Below, in pieces: positions 35,077-45,570 of a DNA stretch of 64,000 nt; the first letter of the stretch is position 1, and each line of letters begins with the position of its first letter. This stretch comes from Planctomycetota bacterium. Lineage in GTDB: Bacteria; Planctomycetota; SZUA-567; H5-PLA8. Below the pieces are notes generated by a model that was not told the DNA's origin, did no database searches, and worked only from the letters and a program-made list of their open reading frames with translations. The DNA lies in contig JAKLKQ010000004.1 in NCBI GenBank assembly GCA_023150555.1, positions 24,698-88,697 on the forward strand, given 5' to 3'. Both the position numbers and the translations under genes were made by a program.

Positions 35077-36123
35077 TTACGTCCACTCCAGAATGACTTT
35101 CCCGCACTGCCCCGACTTCATGATCTCGAAGGCCTTGGGGAACTCGTCGACGGGGAAGCGGTGCGTCAGGACGGACATCACGTTCAGGCCGCTGTGCAGC
35201 ATGCTGGTCATCTTGTACCAGGTCTCGTACATCTCGCGGCCGTAGATGCCCTTCAGCAGCAGGCCCTTGAAGATGACCTGGTCCCAGTCGATCCCGGTCA
35301 TGCTGGGCAGCAGGCCCAGCAGCGCGATGCGCCCGCCGTGCGCCATGTTCTCGAGCATGGACTCGAACGCGGCGTTGCTGCCGCTGACTTCCATGCCGAC
35401 GTCGAAGCCTTCGTGCATCCCTAAGTCCTTTTGCACGGCCTCGAGCTTCGTTTCCTTCGGGTTCACCGCGACGGTGGCGCCCATCTTGCGCGCCAGGTTC
35501 AAGCGGTAGGGGCTCAAGTCCGTGACCACGATGTAGCGCGCGCCGACGTGCTTCGCGATGGCGCAGCACATGCAGCCGATGGGGCCGGCGCCGGTGATCA
35601 GCACATCCTCGCCGACGAGATCGAAACTCAGCGCCGTGTGCGTCGCATTGCCCAGCGGATCGAAGAACGCGAGCAGTTCGTCGGGGATGTCGGGGTCCGC
35701 GCCCCAGACGTTCACCTGCGGGATGCAGAGGTAATCGGCGAAGGCGCCGTTGCGGTGCACGCCCACGCCCAGGGTGTGCGCGCAGAGGTGCCGGCGCCCG
35801 GCCAGGCAGTTGCGGCACAGGCCGCAGACGACGTGGCCTTCGCCGCTGACGGTGTCGCCGGGCTTGAAGCCCTTCACGTTGCTGCCGACGGCGACGACTT
35901 TGCCGGCGAACTCGTGGCCGGCCGTGAGCGGCGGCTTGATGGTGCGCTGCGCCCACTTGTCCCACTCCCAGATGTGCAGGTCGGTGCCGCAGACGCCGGT
36001 CTTGTTGATCTTGATCAGGACGTCGTTGATGCCGGGCTCCGGCACGGGGACCTCGCGCATCTCCAGGCCCTGCTTGGCTTCGGTCTTGACCAGCGCGCGC
36101 ATCGTCTTGGGAATGGTGGGCAT
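35077..36123 (-). CDS. tdh: L-threonine 3-dehydrogenase
   Basis: 348 residues, zinc-dependent medium-chain dehydrogenase oxidising threonine to 2-amino-3-ketobutyrate with NAD+. Catalytic zinc ligands: Cys in [15 protein letters not shown] and GHE in [12 protein letters not shown]. The four-Cys structural zinc lobe is [15 protein letters not shown]. The cofactor site is [30 protein letters not shown] continues the Rossmann fold. It precedes kbl, giving the complete threonine-to-glycine route. Confidence 0.95.
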   Translation of the reverse strand: MPTIPKTMRALVKTEAKQGLEMREVPVPEPGINDVLIKINKTGVCGTDLHIWEWDKWAQRTIKPPLTAGHEFAGKVVAVGSNVKGFKPGDTVSGEGHVVCGLCRNCLAGRRHLCAHTLGVGVHRNGAFADYLCIPQVNVWGADPDIPDELLAFFDPLGNATHTALSFDLVGEDVLITGAGPIGCMCCAIAKHVGARYIVVTDLSPYRLNLARKMGATVAVNPKETKLEAVQKDLGMHEGFDVGMEVSGSNAAFESMLENMAHGGRIALLGLLPSMTGIDWDQVIFKGLLLKGIYGREMYETWYKMTSMLHSGLNVMSVLTHRFPVDEFPKAFEIMKSGQCGKVILEWT

Positions 36124-36212
36124 GGGCCAGAGGGCTCCGCGAGTTCGTTGATTGGGCGTGCCATCGTTATCCCGCAGGGTCGCGGGGTTGTCCAGTGAGC
36201 GCGGCGCGCCGG

Positions 36213-37697
36213 CTAGTTGCTGCCGCTCTGGTCTTTTCCACTGGTATTAGCCGGTGTCCGAACCGGGCGCACCTGTACGAAGCGTTGCCCGTTCCAGAAG
36301 AGGTATTGGGTGCGTTCAGGTGCGGCGGGCTGGTGGCGCGCGGCCTCGTCGAGGGTGCGGTAGACCATCGCGCCCAGGGTGAACTCGCGGTAGAAGCCCT
36401 GGATGCAGGCGCTGGCGTCCTGGTCGAGCGCGCTCGGCGGCGGCGCCACGACGACCAGTTCGCTGAAGGGCGCGGGCTTCGGGACCGCGGCCTCCAGGCC
36501 CTGGCGCACGGCTTGTCCGCTGCGCATCAGTGCGACGTGGTCGCGCGGAAGCTGTCCTTCCCGCAGCCACAGCGACGTCCCGATGCTCGCCGCCATCAGC
36601 ACCACGATGCTCAAGCCGGACACCGCCGCGCGCGCGAGGTGCTCTCTGGGGTAGCGCGCTTCGATTCGGTCTTGTGCCTGCGCCAGCAAGCCGGCCAGCG
36701 CCGCGCCGGCGCCGATCGTCGCGGGGTACGGATAATTCAACTGCGCGTAGTGGTTCTTCAGGAACGCCAGCGGCAGCAGGAACGCCACGTACCAGGCCCA
36801 TCCGAAGCCCAGCAGCCGGTTGCGAAGCGCGAACGCCGCGGCCAGCGGCGCGAGCAACACCACGAGCGTCAGCGCGTTGCTGCCGAAGAGGCCCTCCGAA
36901 TTGGGATGCCAGGCGAAGAGCGAGAGGAAGTAGTCGAAGCTGTGCAGCGCGACGGCTGGCTCGAAAGCCATCGCGTAGGGATCGTCCGGGCCCGCCGCTT
37001 CACGCGCGGTGACGTGCGTGCACAGCGCCACGACCAGCATCCACGCGGCCATGGCGCCCAGCCAGAGCCACTCGCCCTTCGGCGCGCGATCGCGTTCGCC
37101 GGCGTCCGCGTGTTTGCCGAGTTTCGCGCGCAGCCACGCGCCGCTGTGCCCGAAGAGCAGCAGGCACAGCGCGCACATCGGCCCGAAGACGAGCGCGCTC
37201 TCCTTGGCCTTCGCCGCCAGGTACGCCGCCGGCAGTACGCTCCACCACAGCACCGCCCGTGCGCGCGTGCCTTCGGGCAGCCGCCGCGACCAGACCAGCG
37301 CGTTCAGCGCGAGCAGCAGGAACGTGACCGAGAGCAGGTCGAAGCAGATGGCGCTCCATTGCACCGGATAGAAGGCCGCCGGCCCGAAGGCGAAGACCGC
37401 CGCGCCGGCCAGTGCGGGCCAGCGCCGCCCCGTCCATCCGCACAGGGCAAGCGCGCACAGCGCGGCGTTCAGTCCGTGCAGCAGCCATTGGACGCGGTGG
37501 AAGGCGAGCGCGTTCGTGCCGAAGAGCGACAGCGCGGCGGCGAAGGCGTCGTGCCCCAACGGCCGGTGCGAGGAACTCCAGGGCAGATACCCCGCCCAGT
37601 CGAAGGAGAGATTACTCTGATACGCCTTGCGTATATGCAGCCAGTCGTCGAACCAGAACTCGGCCGACGCGGCCAGGTGCGGCCCCCACACGGCCAA
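36213..37697 (-). CDS. Polytopic membrane protein, GT-C glycosyltransferase-like
   Basis: At least 494 residues with about ten membrane helices and a soluble C-terminal segment. An acidic [10 protein letters not shown] segment after the first helix is typical of GT-C glycosyltransferases that use lipid-linked sugars; no family motif is strong enough for a firm call. The first start codon is TTG at 37697, but the open frame continues upstream and encodes a hydrophobic stretch ([19 protein letters not shown]) that would complete the first membrane helix, with AAGGAGG at 37788-37794 but no ATG, GTG or TTG after it. The true start is therefore unresolved, possibly owing to a rare start codon or a base error. 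Confidence 0.6.
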   Translation of the reverse strand: MAVWGPHLAASAEFWFDDWLHIRKAYQSNLSFDWAGYLPWSSSHRPLGHDAFAAALSLFGTNALAFHRVQWLLHGLNAALCALALCGWTGRRWPALAGAAVFAFGPAAFYPVQWSAICFDLLSVTFLLLALNALVWSRRLPEGTRARAVLWWSVLPAAYLAAKAKESALVFGPMCALCLLLFGHSGAWLRAKLGKHADAGERDRAPKGEWLWLGAMAAWMLVVALCTHVTAREAAGPDDPYAMAFEPAVALHSFDYFLSLFAWHPNSEGLFGSNALTLVVLLAPLAAAFALRNRLLGFGWAWYVAFLLPLAFLKNHYAQLNYPYPATIGAGAALAGLLAQAQDRIEARYPREHLARAAVSGLSIVVLMAASIGTSLWLREGQLPRDHVALMRSGQAVRQGLEAAVPKPAPFSELVVVAPPPSALDQDASACIQGFYREFTLGAMVYRTLDEAARHQPAAPERTQYLFWNGQRFVQVRPVRTPANTSGKDQSGSN

Positions 37698-37887
37698 GGC
37701 CAGCAGGCAGCAGAGCGCGGCGCAGGAAAGCGCGGCGCGGAAGGATAGGCCGTCGGACGGGCCGGGGCGTGTCGTCGAAACCGCGGACCTCCTTGCCCTT
37801 AGGGGCTCGGCACATGTGCAATGCGTGCGGTTGCGCGCGCTGCGTCGTATGGCAATCGCGGCGCCTCCTTACTATTATCATCGCGGC

Positions 37888-38280
37888 ATGGAGTTCTTCT
37901 TCTGCGAAAAATGCGGCAAGCGCCTGACCGACCAGGACATCCAGGCCGGCAAGGCGCGCCACAAGCAGGTGAAGGGCGTCTTCTGCGCCGGCTGCGCCGA
38001 AGGCGTGATGACCATGGAGTTCGAGGCCAACTCGCCGGAGATGATCGAGCAGTTCCGCAAGGAGCAGAAGGAGAAGCAGCGCCGCGGCCCGACCACAAGC
38101 GCCGCGGTGCTGGTTGCAGCTCCGCCTCCGCCTGTGCGGCGGCCCGCGCCAGCGGACAACAAGTGGAACGTCGATGTACGCGGCGTGAAGGAGCTGAAAC
38201 TCGTCGCCTCCTATCCCAGCGGCGCCGATCACGAGGCCAGGGCCGTCTGGCTGGATCCGACCGCGTGGCGGGTAAAGTAG
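37888..38280 (+). CDS. Small zinc-ribbon protein with NPCBM-like tail
   Basis: 130 residues starting at the ATG at 37888. Two CxxC pairs (FFCEKCGKR ... FCAGCAEG) form a zinc ribbon in the first 45 residues. A Pro-rich linker follows, then NVDVRGVKELKLV ... ARAVWLDP, which resembles only the last strands of the NPCBM carbohydrate-binding module. The tail may be a degenerate fragment of that module. No signal peptide is seen. The function is unknown; the resemblance is by eye. Confidence 0.65.
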   Translation: MEFFFCEKCGKRLTDQDIQAGKARHKQVKGVFCAGCAEGVMTMEFEANSPEMIEQFRKEQKEKQRRGPTTSAAVLVAAPPPPVRRPAPADNKWNVDVRGVKELKLVASYPSGADHEARAVWLDPTAWRVK

Positions 38281-38327
38281 AGCCCAAAGGAATAGCGTCA
38301 ACAGGCGATTGGAGGTATTAAGAGTAC

Positions 38328-38936
38328 ATGTCTGTGCCGAAACGACAATCTGCCACCCGCAAGTCCTCACCAAGGCACGCGCGCACGGGAACGGTGGTCT
38401 ACCGCCTGGACCGCGAGGACCGCTTTGTCTCCACCAACGCGGCGTGGGACGACTTCGCCAGGGAAAACGGCGCGCCCGAACTGGCCGGAAGCAAAGTAAA
38501 CGGCTCTCCGTTGTGGCAATTCGTCGAGGGTATGGAGACAGCGATGATCTACCGGAAGGTCTTCGCTCGCGTGCGCGAGGACGGCGTGCAGGTGCGTTTG
38601 CCCTTCTGCTGCGACAGCCCGGACCTGCGGCGTTACATGCGGATGGAGATCCGGCCGTGGAAGAGCGGCGGTGTGGAGATCGCGTGCCGCCTGCTGCGCG
38701 TGAAGAAACGCCGCCGCATGCCGATTCTGGACGCCGAACGGACCCACACCCGCCAGATGATCCGCATGTGCAGCTGGTGCCTGCGTGTCGAGGAACCCGC
38801 CACGCGCTGGAGCGTGCTGGAGACCTACGCGCGCAAATCCCGCATCATGGAGTGCGAACGCGTTCCGCGCATCAGCCACGGCATCTGCCCGCGCTGCATG
38901 AGGGTGATCAAGAAGCAGGCCGGGCTGCCGGCATGA
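38328..38936 (+). CDS. PAS-like protein with C-terminal SWC/HGICPRC zinc motif
   Basis: 202 residues, ATG at 38328 with GGAGG about 12 nt upstream. Residues 20-130 have a PAS-like pattern (VVYRLDREDRFVSTNAAWDDFARENG ... SPLWQFVEG). The C-terminal segment carries CSWCLR ... SHGICPRCMRVI, the cysteine arrangement often found at the end of PAS/response-regulator proteins (consensus CxxC ... HGICPxC). No kinase or DNA-binding domain is present, so it is probably a single-domain sensor or adaptor. It lies 47 nt after the previous gene and 13 nt before the next one. Confidence 0.65.
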   Translation: MSVPKRQSATRKSSPRHARTGTVVYRLDREDRFVSTNAAWDDFARENGAPELAGSKVNGSPLWQFVEGMETAMIYRKVFARVREDGVQVRLPFCCDSPDLRRYMRMEIRPWKSGGVEIACRLLRVKKRRRMPILDAERTHTRQMIRMCSWCLRVEEPATRWSVLETYARKSRIMECERVPRISHGICPRCMRVIKKQAGLPA

Positions 38937-38949
38937 GAAATTTCCGCCC

Positions 38950-40245
38950 ATGGACCTAAGCGCCCTCGAGCGTGTCGCGCTCACCGCCGAAGAGAAAGGC
39001 ATGCCCGCCGGCGCCAAGGCCGTGCCCCTGCTCGCCGCCGGAGCGCAGGGCTGGAACGTGCTGCGCGAGGATCTTGCCTTTCCGCTCCTGCTGCTGAAGC
39101 GCAGCGCCTTGGCGCACAACGCGGCTTGGATGCGCGGATTCCTCATGAAGAGCGGACTGCGGATCGCGCCGCACGGCAAGACGCCGATGGCGCCGCAGCT
39201 TTTCGCGCGGCAGCTCGACGACGGCGCGTGGGGCCTGACTTGCGCGACGGCCGACCACCTGAAGGTCTACCGCCGCTTCGGCGTGCGGCGGGTGCTCTTC
39301 GCCAACCAGCTCGTCGGGCGACATGCCATCGGCTTCGTGCTGGACGAGCTGCGGCGCGACCCGGGGTTCGACTTCTATGGCCTGGTGGATACCGAGGCCG
39401 GTGTCGTGGCGCTGGCCCAGGCCGCGGCGGTGCACGATCCTGGGCGCCCGCTGCAGGTGCTGCTGGAGGTCGGCGTGCCGGGTGGGCGCACCGGCTGCCG
39501 CACGCTCGAAGACGCGCGAAAGGTCGCGCGCGCGGTCCGGGCGGCCATGCCGCGCCTGGCGTTGCGCGGCGTGGAAGGCTACGAAGGCGTGCTGGTGGGC
39601 CCAAGCGGCGCCGACATCCCGCGCGTGAACGCCTTCTACGATTACCTGATCGAGACGGCCCGCGCCTGCGCCGACGAAGGCCTGTTCGCCGCAGGCGAGG
39701 TGGTGCTTTCGGCGGGCTGCACGGCGACGATCGACCTGGTCTGGAAGCGCTTCCGCGGCCTGGACCTGGGCCGGCCGCACGGGACGGTGATCCGCAGCGG
39801 CTGCTACCTGACGACGGATTCGGGGCGCTACGGCGAGTACTTCGAGCAGATGCGCACTCGCACGCCGGAGCTGGCGGCGCTGGGCGAGCCGCCGCGCCCC
39901 GCGCTGGAACTGTGGGGCTACGTCTCCTCGATGCCCGAGCCGCGCACGGCGGTGCTGACCTTTGGGCGCCGCGACTGCCCCTACGACAAGGGCCTGCCGG
40001 TGCCCGCCCGGCGGCATCGTCCGGGATCGAACGCCGCGCCCGAAGCGCTGGGTCCGGATTACGCCATCAAGCAACTCCACGACCAGCATGCGGTGATGGA
40101 GACGCCGGACGGCGCGCCGCTGCGCGTGGGCGACCTGGTGGGTGTCGGCGTCAGCCACCCGTGCGCGGCCTTCGAGAAGTGGTCGTGGGTGCCCGTCGTC
40201 GACGACGACTACAACGTGGTCGAGGCGGTCAAGACGTACTTCTGA
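38950..40245 (+). CDS. D-serine dehydratase-like / D-threonine aldolase-like PLP enzyme
   Basis: 431 residues with the alanine-racemase-type N-terminal barrel (fold type III PLP). The PLP Lys is in RIAPHGKTPMAPQLF. LEVGVPGGRTGCRT and GVEGYEGVL follow on the barrel. The C-terminal GVSHPCAAFEKW contains the HxC zinc-ligand pattern of D-serine dehydratase-like and D-threonine aldolase enzymes. It probably acts on a D-hydroxy amino acid; the substrate is not determinable. The start at 38950 has no obvious ribosome binding site. Confidence 0.85.
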   Translation: MDLSALERVALTAEEKGMPAGAKAVPLLAAGAQGWNVLREDLAFPLLLLKRSALAHNAAWMRGFLMKSGLRIAPHGKTPMAPQLFARQLDDGAWGLTCATADHLKVYRRFGVRRVLFANQLVGRHAIGFVLDELRRDPGFDFYGLVDTEAGVVALAQAAAVHDPGRPLQVLLEVGVPGGRTGCRTLEDARKVARAVRAAMPRLALRGVEGYEGVLVGPSGADIPRVNAFYDYLIETARACADEGLFAAGEVVLSAGCTATIDLVWKRFRGLDLGRPHGTVIRSGCYLTTDSGRYGEYFEQMRTRTPELAALGEPPRPALELWGYVSSMPEPRTAVLTFGRRDCPYDKGLPVPARRHRPGSNAAPEALGPDYAIKQLHDQHAVMETPDGAPLRVGDLVGVGVSHPCAAFEKWSWVPVVDDDYNVVEAVKTYF

Positions 40246-40284
40246 GCCTGGATGCCGGGGCGACCGCCCCGGGATTGTTCAGCG

Positions 40285-40806
40285 TCAGCAGGGCGGCAGC
40301 GCGGACTTGTCGGCCGGTGCTCCGCCTTCCTTTTCCTTCTCTTCCTCGCCGCTCTTGGCCTTCTCTTCCGGTTCGCCTTCGCCGGCCTTCTTCTCGGCGC
40401 TCGCGTCGTCCTTCTTGAACCCGGCGGCCACGAGGTCCTCGTAGCCCTGCTTCAGCGGGCGGAAGTCGTAGCCGGCCTTCTGCAGGACGGCGGCGGCTTT
40501 CAGCGCGCGGCCGCCGCTGCGGCAGTGTCCGTAGAGGATCGTGTCCTTAGGGAGTTCGATCAGCTCGGCGGGCGCTCCGTCGGCTTCGAGCTTGCTCAAC
40601 GGCACATGCCGCGCGCCGGCCAGGTGTCCGGCGTCCCATTCTCCCTGCTCGCGTACGTCGACGAGGACCGCCTTCTTCTCCTCGAGGTTCTTCTTCACGG
40701 TCTCGAGCGTGTCCGTGGTGTGGTCTAGGGCGAAGCCGCGCGCACCTGCGGCCAGGGTGGCCAGGGCGCACAGCAGAACCGGCAAGGTATATCGGCGGCG
40801 CAGCAT
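40285..40806 (-). CDS. Exported rhodanese-domain protein
   Basis: 173 residues from the ATG at 40806, preceded by GGAGAG. A signal peptide (LPVLLCALATLAAGARGFA) is followed by a single rhodanese domain: VLVDVREQGEWDAGHLAGARHVPL and active-site loop YGHCRSGGRA with catalytic Cys. The C-terminus is a long charged tail (Glu/Lys/Ala-rich). Rhodaneses move sulfur atoms or act as sulfur carriers; this copy would work in the periplasm. It diverges from the DCC gene at 40920. Confidence 0.9.
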   Translation of the reverse strand: MLRRRYTLPVLLCALATLAAGARGFALDHTTDTLETVKKNLEEKKAVLVDVREQGEWDAGHLAGARHVPLSKLEADGAPAELIELPKDTILYGHCRSGGRALKAAAVLQKAGYDFRPLKQGYEDLVAAGFKKDDASAEKKAGEGEPEEKAKSGEEEKEKEGGAPADKSALPPC

Positions 40807-40885
40807 GGAGGACTCTCCAAGAGATGGACGCGGAGAATAGCCTACCATGCCGCGTGCGGAGGTAAATCCCCGAGTGCCGGGCTTC

Positions 40886-40913
40886 TTGATACCGCCCGGA
40901 AGCGGGAGATACT
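40886..40913 (+). promoter_or_regulatory. Candidate promoter giving a leaderless DCC-family mRNA
   Basis: TTGATA (40886-40891), 16-nt spacer, GATACT (40908-40913). The GTG start at 40920 lies only 6 nt past the -10 hexamer, so transcription would start at or near the first codon. Confidence 0.4.
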
Positions 40914-40919
40914 GGTTTT

Positions 40920-41339
40920 GTGAACGAACCCGCTTCCGCACCCGACGTCGTGCTGTACGACGACCAGTGTCCGATGTGCAGCGCGCAGATGCGCTTCCTG
41001 AAGCGCCGCGATGGCCGCGGCAAACTCCGCTTCGTGGGGCGCACCGAACCCGAAGCCGCGGAGATCGGAAAGCGCGCGCCAGAGGTGACGCCGGAATCGC
41101 TGCAGACGGCGATGCACGTCGTTGCGAGCGACGGCCGCGTCTTCGCAGGACCGCGCGCGGTGCGGCGCATCGCCGGGAAACTTCCGCTGCTGTGGCCGCT
41201 GTGGCTGGTGCTGTGGATTCCAGGGGCGCTGTGGGTGGCGGGGATTCTCTACCGCTTCGTCGCGCGCCGCCGCCTGGTGATCTCGAAGCTCTTCGGCTGC
41301 ACCCACGCCTGCTCCATAAATCATAAACATGATGCGTAG
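40920..41339 (+). CDS. DCC-family (DUF393) thiol-disulfide protein
   Basis: 139 residues, GTG start. The defining motif VVLYDDQCPMC (DxxCxxC) is at residues 10-20, with the small DUF393 fold (LRFVGRTEP ... FAGPRAVRRIA) and a C-terminal hydrophobic helix (LWPLWLVLWIPGALWVAGILY). Members are thioredoxin-like and presumed redox-active. Proteins of this family are often encoded near HTTM-domain genes; an HTTM gene lies convergently at 41389. Confidence 0.85.
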   Translation: MNEPASAPDVVLYDDQCPMCSAQMRFLKRRDGRGKLRFVGRTEPEAAEIGKRAPEVTPESLQTAMHVVASDGRVFAGPRAVRRIAGKLPLLWPLWLVLWIPGALWVAGILYRFVARRRLVISKLFGCTHACSINHKHDA

Positions 41340-41388
41340 GGTTGCGGGTCTTTTTGCCCTGCACTTCGTTGCGCTGCACTCGCCGCGT

Positions 41389-42360
41389 TCAAGGATCCGG
41401 CGCGCTAGCCAGTCCGGGTTTGCGGCCGGCTACCTTATCGAGTTGCCGCCGCAGCCACGCGCCGATGGCGTGGGCCTCGTCCGGCCGCAGGAACGTGAGC
41501 CAGCCCAGCATCATGACCCACTGGAAGAGGAAGAGATTCATCGCGTAGGCCATGGCCAGGTGCATGGCGATCGCCACGCCCAGGGCCAAGCGCCTCGTTT
41601 TTGGAATCCAGACCGCGACGGGCACGCTGCATTCCACCGCGAGCACGCCCCAGGTCGCCGCCTTCATCGCCCACGTCGAAGTCAGGAAGCCGTTGGGCAG
41701 CGGTCCGAAGCGGTACACGTCCAGCCGCGTGACGTAGTAGACGGCCGACCCGTCGAGCCACTCGGCGCCGCGCAGTTTCTCCAGCGCCGTCGAGATGAAG
41801 ATGAGGCACATCTGCAGCTGCACCAGCCGCATCGCCCAGGCGGGCTCGGGCGCGGGCGGATGCTGCGCCAGCCCGCGCTTCACGCGGCGCGCGGCGTCGA
41901 GTGCGTAGGCCTTGCCCAGCGGGAGGAAGATCAGGAAGAAGCCCATCAGGCGGAAAACGTTGTCCTCGCCGTCGAACAGCAGCCGGTTGCGGTGCTGGTA
42001 GGAGACCAGCCAGAGGAATACGCAGACGGCGTTGAAGCGCGAGAAGAAACCCAGGCCCAATCCGACGATCTGCGCGAGGAAGACCAGGTAGCAGGCCCAC
42101 ACCACGCCGTCGCTCTTGGGAAGCCACTGGAAGACCGTCCACCGGTTGCGGTCGATCACCGCTTGTGCGGCGCCCAGCGGCAGCACGCCGTCCTCGCCGA
42201 ACCACTGCGTCGGCTCGGGCAGCAGCACCAGCATGTTTACCAGCAACAGCGACGCGTATCCGATGCGGAAGAGCCCGCACACGGAAGGATCCACGGGCGT
42301 GTGGAAGAAGCGGTTCCATGCGTCGAAGGCACAGGACGTCCATCCGCGTTCGCCAGTCAC
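41389..42360 (-). CDS. HTTM-domain membrane protein (gamma-carboxylase-like)
   Basis: 323 residues with several membrane helices and the HTTM pattern known from vitamin K-dependent gamma-carboxylases and bacterial relatives: WNRFFHTPVDPSVCGLFRIGYASLLL, QWFGEDGVLP, FWLVSYQHRNRLLFDGEDN-type loop with a conserved HxN, and FISTALEKL. The start is GTG at 42360, overlapping the upstream stop by 4 nt (GTGA). The 178-residue protein upstream is its likely partner. Bacterial HTTM proteins have unknown reactions; carboxylase activity should not be assumed. Confidence 0.8.
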   Translation of the reverse strand: MTGERGWTSCAFDAWNRFFHTPVDPSVCGLFRIGYASLLLVNMLVLLPEPTQWFGEDGVLPLGAAQAVIDRNRWTVFQWLPKSDGVVWACYLVFLAQIVGLGLGFFSRFNAVCVFLWLVSYQHRNRLLFDGEDNVFRLMGFFLIFLPLGKAYALDAARRVKRGLAQHPPAPEPAWAMRLVQLQMCLIFISTALEKLRGAEWLDGSAVYYVTRLDVYRFGPLPNGFLTSTWAMKAATWGVLAVECSVPVAVWIPKTRRLALGVAIAMHLAMAYAMNLFLFQWVMMLGWLTFLRPDEAHAIGAWLRRQLDKVAGRKPGLASAPDP

Positions 42361-42893
42361 TTCGCGTAGCCTCGTACGCAAAGCGTCTCGAAGCGGTCGA
42401 ATGCGGCAGGCCCCGGCGGCGCCTGGGCTTCGTCGTCGGCCGGCGGCGGCGTGCGGGCGTACTCGGCGCTGATCGTGACCTTCAGCGCGCGGGCCTGCGG
42501 GTCCATCGGATGCCGCACGTTGCGCGCAAGGTAGTTGGCCAGCGCGGGCCAGGCGGCGGCGTTGGCGCGGTCGCCCAGGTAGTCGACGTACTCCTGCATG
42601 CGGAAGGTGCCGAAGCGTTCGGCGGGAGACATCTTCGACCAGTCCGGCGAACGCCAGTAGGTGCTGCGGCCGCCCTCGTAGTCGATGCGGGCGCTCAGGC
42701 GCGTGGTGGACTTCTGCGGCTCGGGCGCGAACAGCTGCCAGCTGCCCTGCCACAGGCCGGCCCGGCAGAGCACCGGGTGAACGGCGCGCTTCGCGGCCAG
42801 GTGCGCCTCGCCAAAGACCGGCAGCCCGTCGATCAGGAAAAGACCGGCGACGGCGACGATAAGCACGTTGGCCGTATAGCGCTTGTAAGGCAT
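42357..42893 (-). CDS. HTTM-associated single-pass protein
   Basis: 178 residues from the ATG at 42893; a longer form from TTG at 42965 is possible but less likely. One N-terminal membrane helix (NVLIVAVAGLFLIDGLPVF) is followed by a soluble domain containing WQGSWQLFAPEPQKSTTRL, a phrase typical of proteins encoded with HTTM genes. Translationally coupled to the HTTM gene through a GTGA overlap. It has no assigned function. Confidence 0.65.
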   Translation of the reverse strand: MPYKRYTANVLIVAVAGLFLIDGLPVFGEAHLAAKRAVHPVLCRAGLWQGSWQLFAPEPQKSTTRLSARIDYEGGRSTYWRSPDWSKMSPAERFGTFRMQEYVDYLGDRANAAAWPALANYLARNVRHPMDPQARALKVTISAEYARTPPPADDEAQAPPGPAAFDRFETLCVRGYAK

Positions 42894-43063
42894 TCGAGAT
42901 CCCACAACGGGAATTACCGGCGGATAAAAGGCCCGCCGAACCACCGTCCAGGCTTCCTGGTGCAACGCGAAGAAGTGGCTTGGAGTATAGAATCCGGTTG
43001 CAGAAATTTCGACTCTAATCTTCCTGGGTGATTCGGGCTCCTAACCTCCTTGACAGCGCCGCT

Positions 43064-43091
43064 TTGAATCCGCGAACGGCGGGGTTAGAAT
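43064..43091 (+). promoter_or_regulatory. Candidate promoter for the histidine kinase gene
   Basis: TTGAAT (43064-43069), 16-nt spacer, TAGAAT (43086-43091), 27 nt before the ATG at 43119. A perfect TTGACA at 43050 is 30 nt from the same -10 and so badly spaced. Confidence 0.4.
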
Positions 43092-43118
43092 CGCCCCGAA
43101 CGCAATCCGGGGGCCCCC

Positions 43119-43865
43119 ATGGCGGCCAAGAAGCGCAAGGACGAGAATGAAGGCCAGGAAGAGCGCGCGCGCCGTCTCGCTTACATCGGCACTCTGGCGA
43201 CGGGCCTTGCGCACGAGATGCGCAGTCCGCTCAACGCGATGAAGCTCAACCTCGAGTTGCTCAAGGAAGACCTCGCGTACGTGGCGCCCGAGAAACGCGA
43301 GGCCTTCGCGCGGCGCGTGGCGCTGATCGACCGCGAAATGGAAGGCCTCCAGAACCTGCTTACCGAGTTTCTCGCCTTCGCCCGCCCGCCCAAGATGCAG
43401 CTGCTGGCCACCGACCTGAACGAACTGATCGCGCAGGTGCTGGAACTGCTCGAGCCCGAGCTGAAGGCCAAGCACATCGAAGTGGTTAGCGACTTCCAGA
43501 AGGGCCTTTACCCCGTGGGCCTGGACCAGCACCAGTTCGGCCGCGGCGTGCTGCTGAACCTGCTCAAGAACGCCGTCGAGCAGATCGGCGAACACGGCAC
43601 CATTACGCTGCGCACGCGCGAGGACGACGAACGCGTCAGCGTCTGCGTCGAGGACAACGGCGGCGGCGTTGTTGCGGGCAAGGAAGAGGAGATCTTCAAG
43701 CCCTTCGAGTCCACCAAGGAACACGGCACCGGCCTGGGCCTCTCGATCGCGCGACGCATCGTACACGAGCACGGCGGCGACCTGACGCTCGACAACCACC
43801 CCGGCAAGGGCGCCATCTTCACCATCAGCCTGCCCAAGAGCAAGATCCTCGAATACAACGAGTAA
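43119..43865 (+). CDS. Soluble NtrB-like sensor histidine kinase
   Basis: 248 residues, a minimal kinase without an input domain. The phospho-acceptor His32 lies in GLAHEMRSPLNAMKLNLELL. The ATP-binding domain has N box NLLKNAVEQ, G1 DNGGGV, and G2 GTGLGLSIARRIVHEHGGDL. It begins almost directly with the H-box, so signals must come from partner proteins or a lost input domain. It precedes an NtrC-type regulator by 282 nt and the pair probably forms one phosphorelay. Confidence 0.93.
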   Translation: MAAKKRKDENEGQEERARRLAYIGTLATGLAHEMRSPLNAMKLNLELLKEDLAYVAPEKREAFARRVALIDREMEGLQNLLTEFLAFARPPKMQLLATDLNELIAQVLELLEPELKAKHIEVVSDFQKGLYPVGLDQHQFGRGVLLNLLKNAVEQIGEHGTITLRTREDDERVSVCVEDNGGGVVAGKEEEIFKPFESTKEHGTGLGLSIARRIVHEHGGDLTLDNHPGKGAIFTISLPKSKILEYNE

Positions 43866-43921
43866 TCCGCTAAAGCCTTTCGAAACATTCCGCTACTGTG
43901 CCACGACACCGGGTCATTTAG

Positions 43922-44090
43922 AACGCCTAACAGAATGAATCCCGGCCCTCCCGCGGGGCGGCGAGAGGTATTCGGTGAAGGCCGGCATGAGTGCCTTGCT
44001 GGATTGATTTTGTCATGGCATCCATCCTAATGACTACCCATTTAGCCAGTCTCATCGCCGCGCATGCCGCGGGGTATTCTGTTAGGTGTT
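43922..44090. repeat. Inverted repeats between the kinase and regulator genes
   Basis: AACGCCTAACAGAATG (43922-43937) and TATTCTGTTAGGTGTT (44075-44090) are inverted copies matching at 14 of 16 positions, 137 nt apart, inside the 282-nt gap. The enclosed DNA has CCGCGGGG-type palindromes near both ends and no gene. It may be a small mobile repeat or a regulatory structure. Confidence 0.55.
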
Positions 44091-44147
44091 CCTAGACAAA
44101 AATCGGCGCTTTGAAGGCTTCCGGCGAGTGATTACCATACGGATGCC

Positions 44148-45566
<1,419 letters not shown>

Positions 45567-45570
45567 TCTC

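Noticed and set aside
41389-42753. One longer gene covering the HTTM protein and its upstream overlap
   Set aside because: The extension before 42360 is the wrong-frame shadow of the HTTM-associated gene; the GTG at 42360 overlapping the TGA stop is the natural start.
43950-44010. Sigma-54 promoter before the response regulator (GGCATGAGTGCCTTGC)
   Set aside because: The GG to GC spacing is two bases too long for a -24/-12 element.
43925-44087. Integron attC-like pair (GCCTAAC ... GTTAGGT)
   Set aside because: The end motifs fit RYYYAAC/GTTRRRY, but the inverted repeat is contiguous over 16 bp, lacks asymmetric L boxes and spacer, is about 160 bp long and is not next to a cassette gene or integrase.
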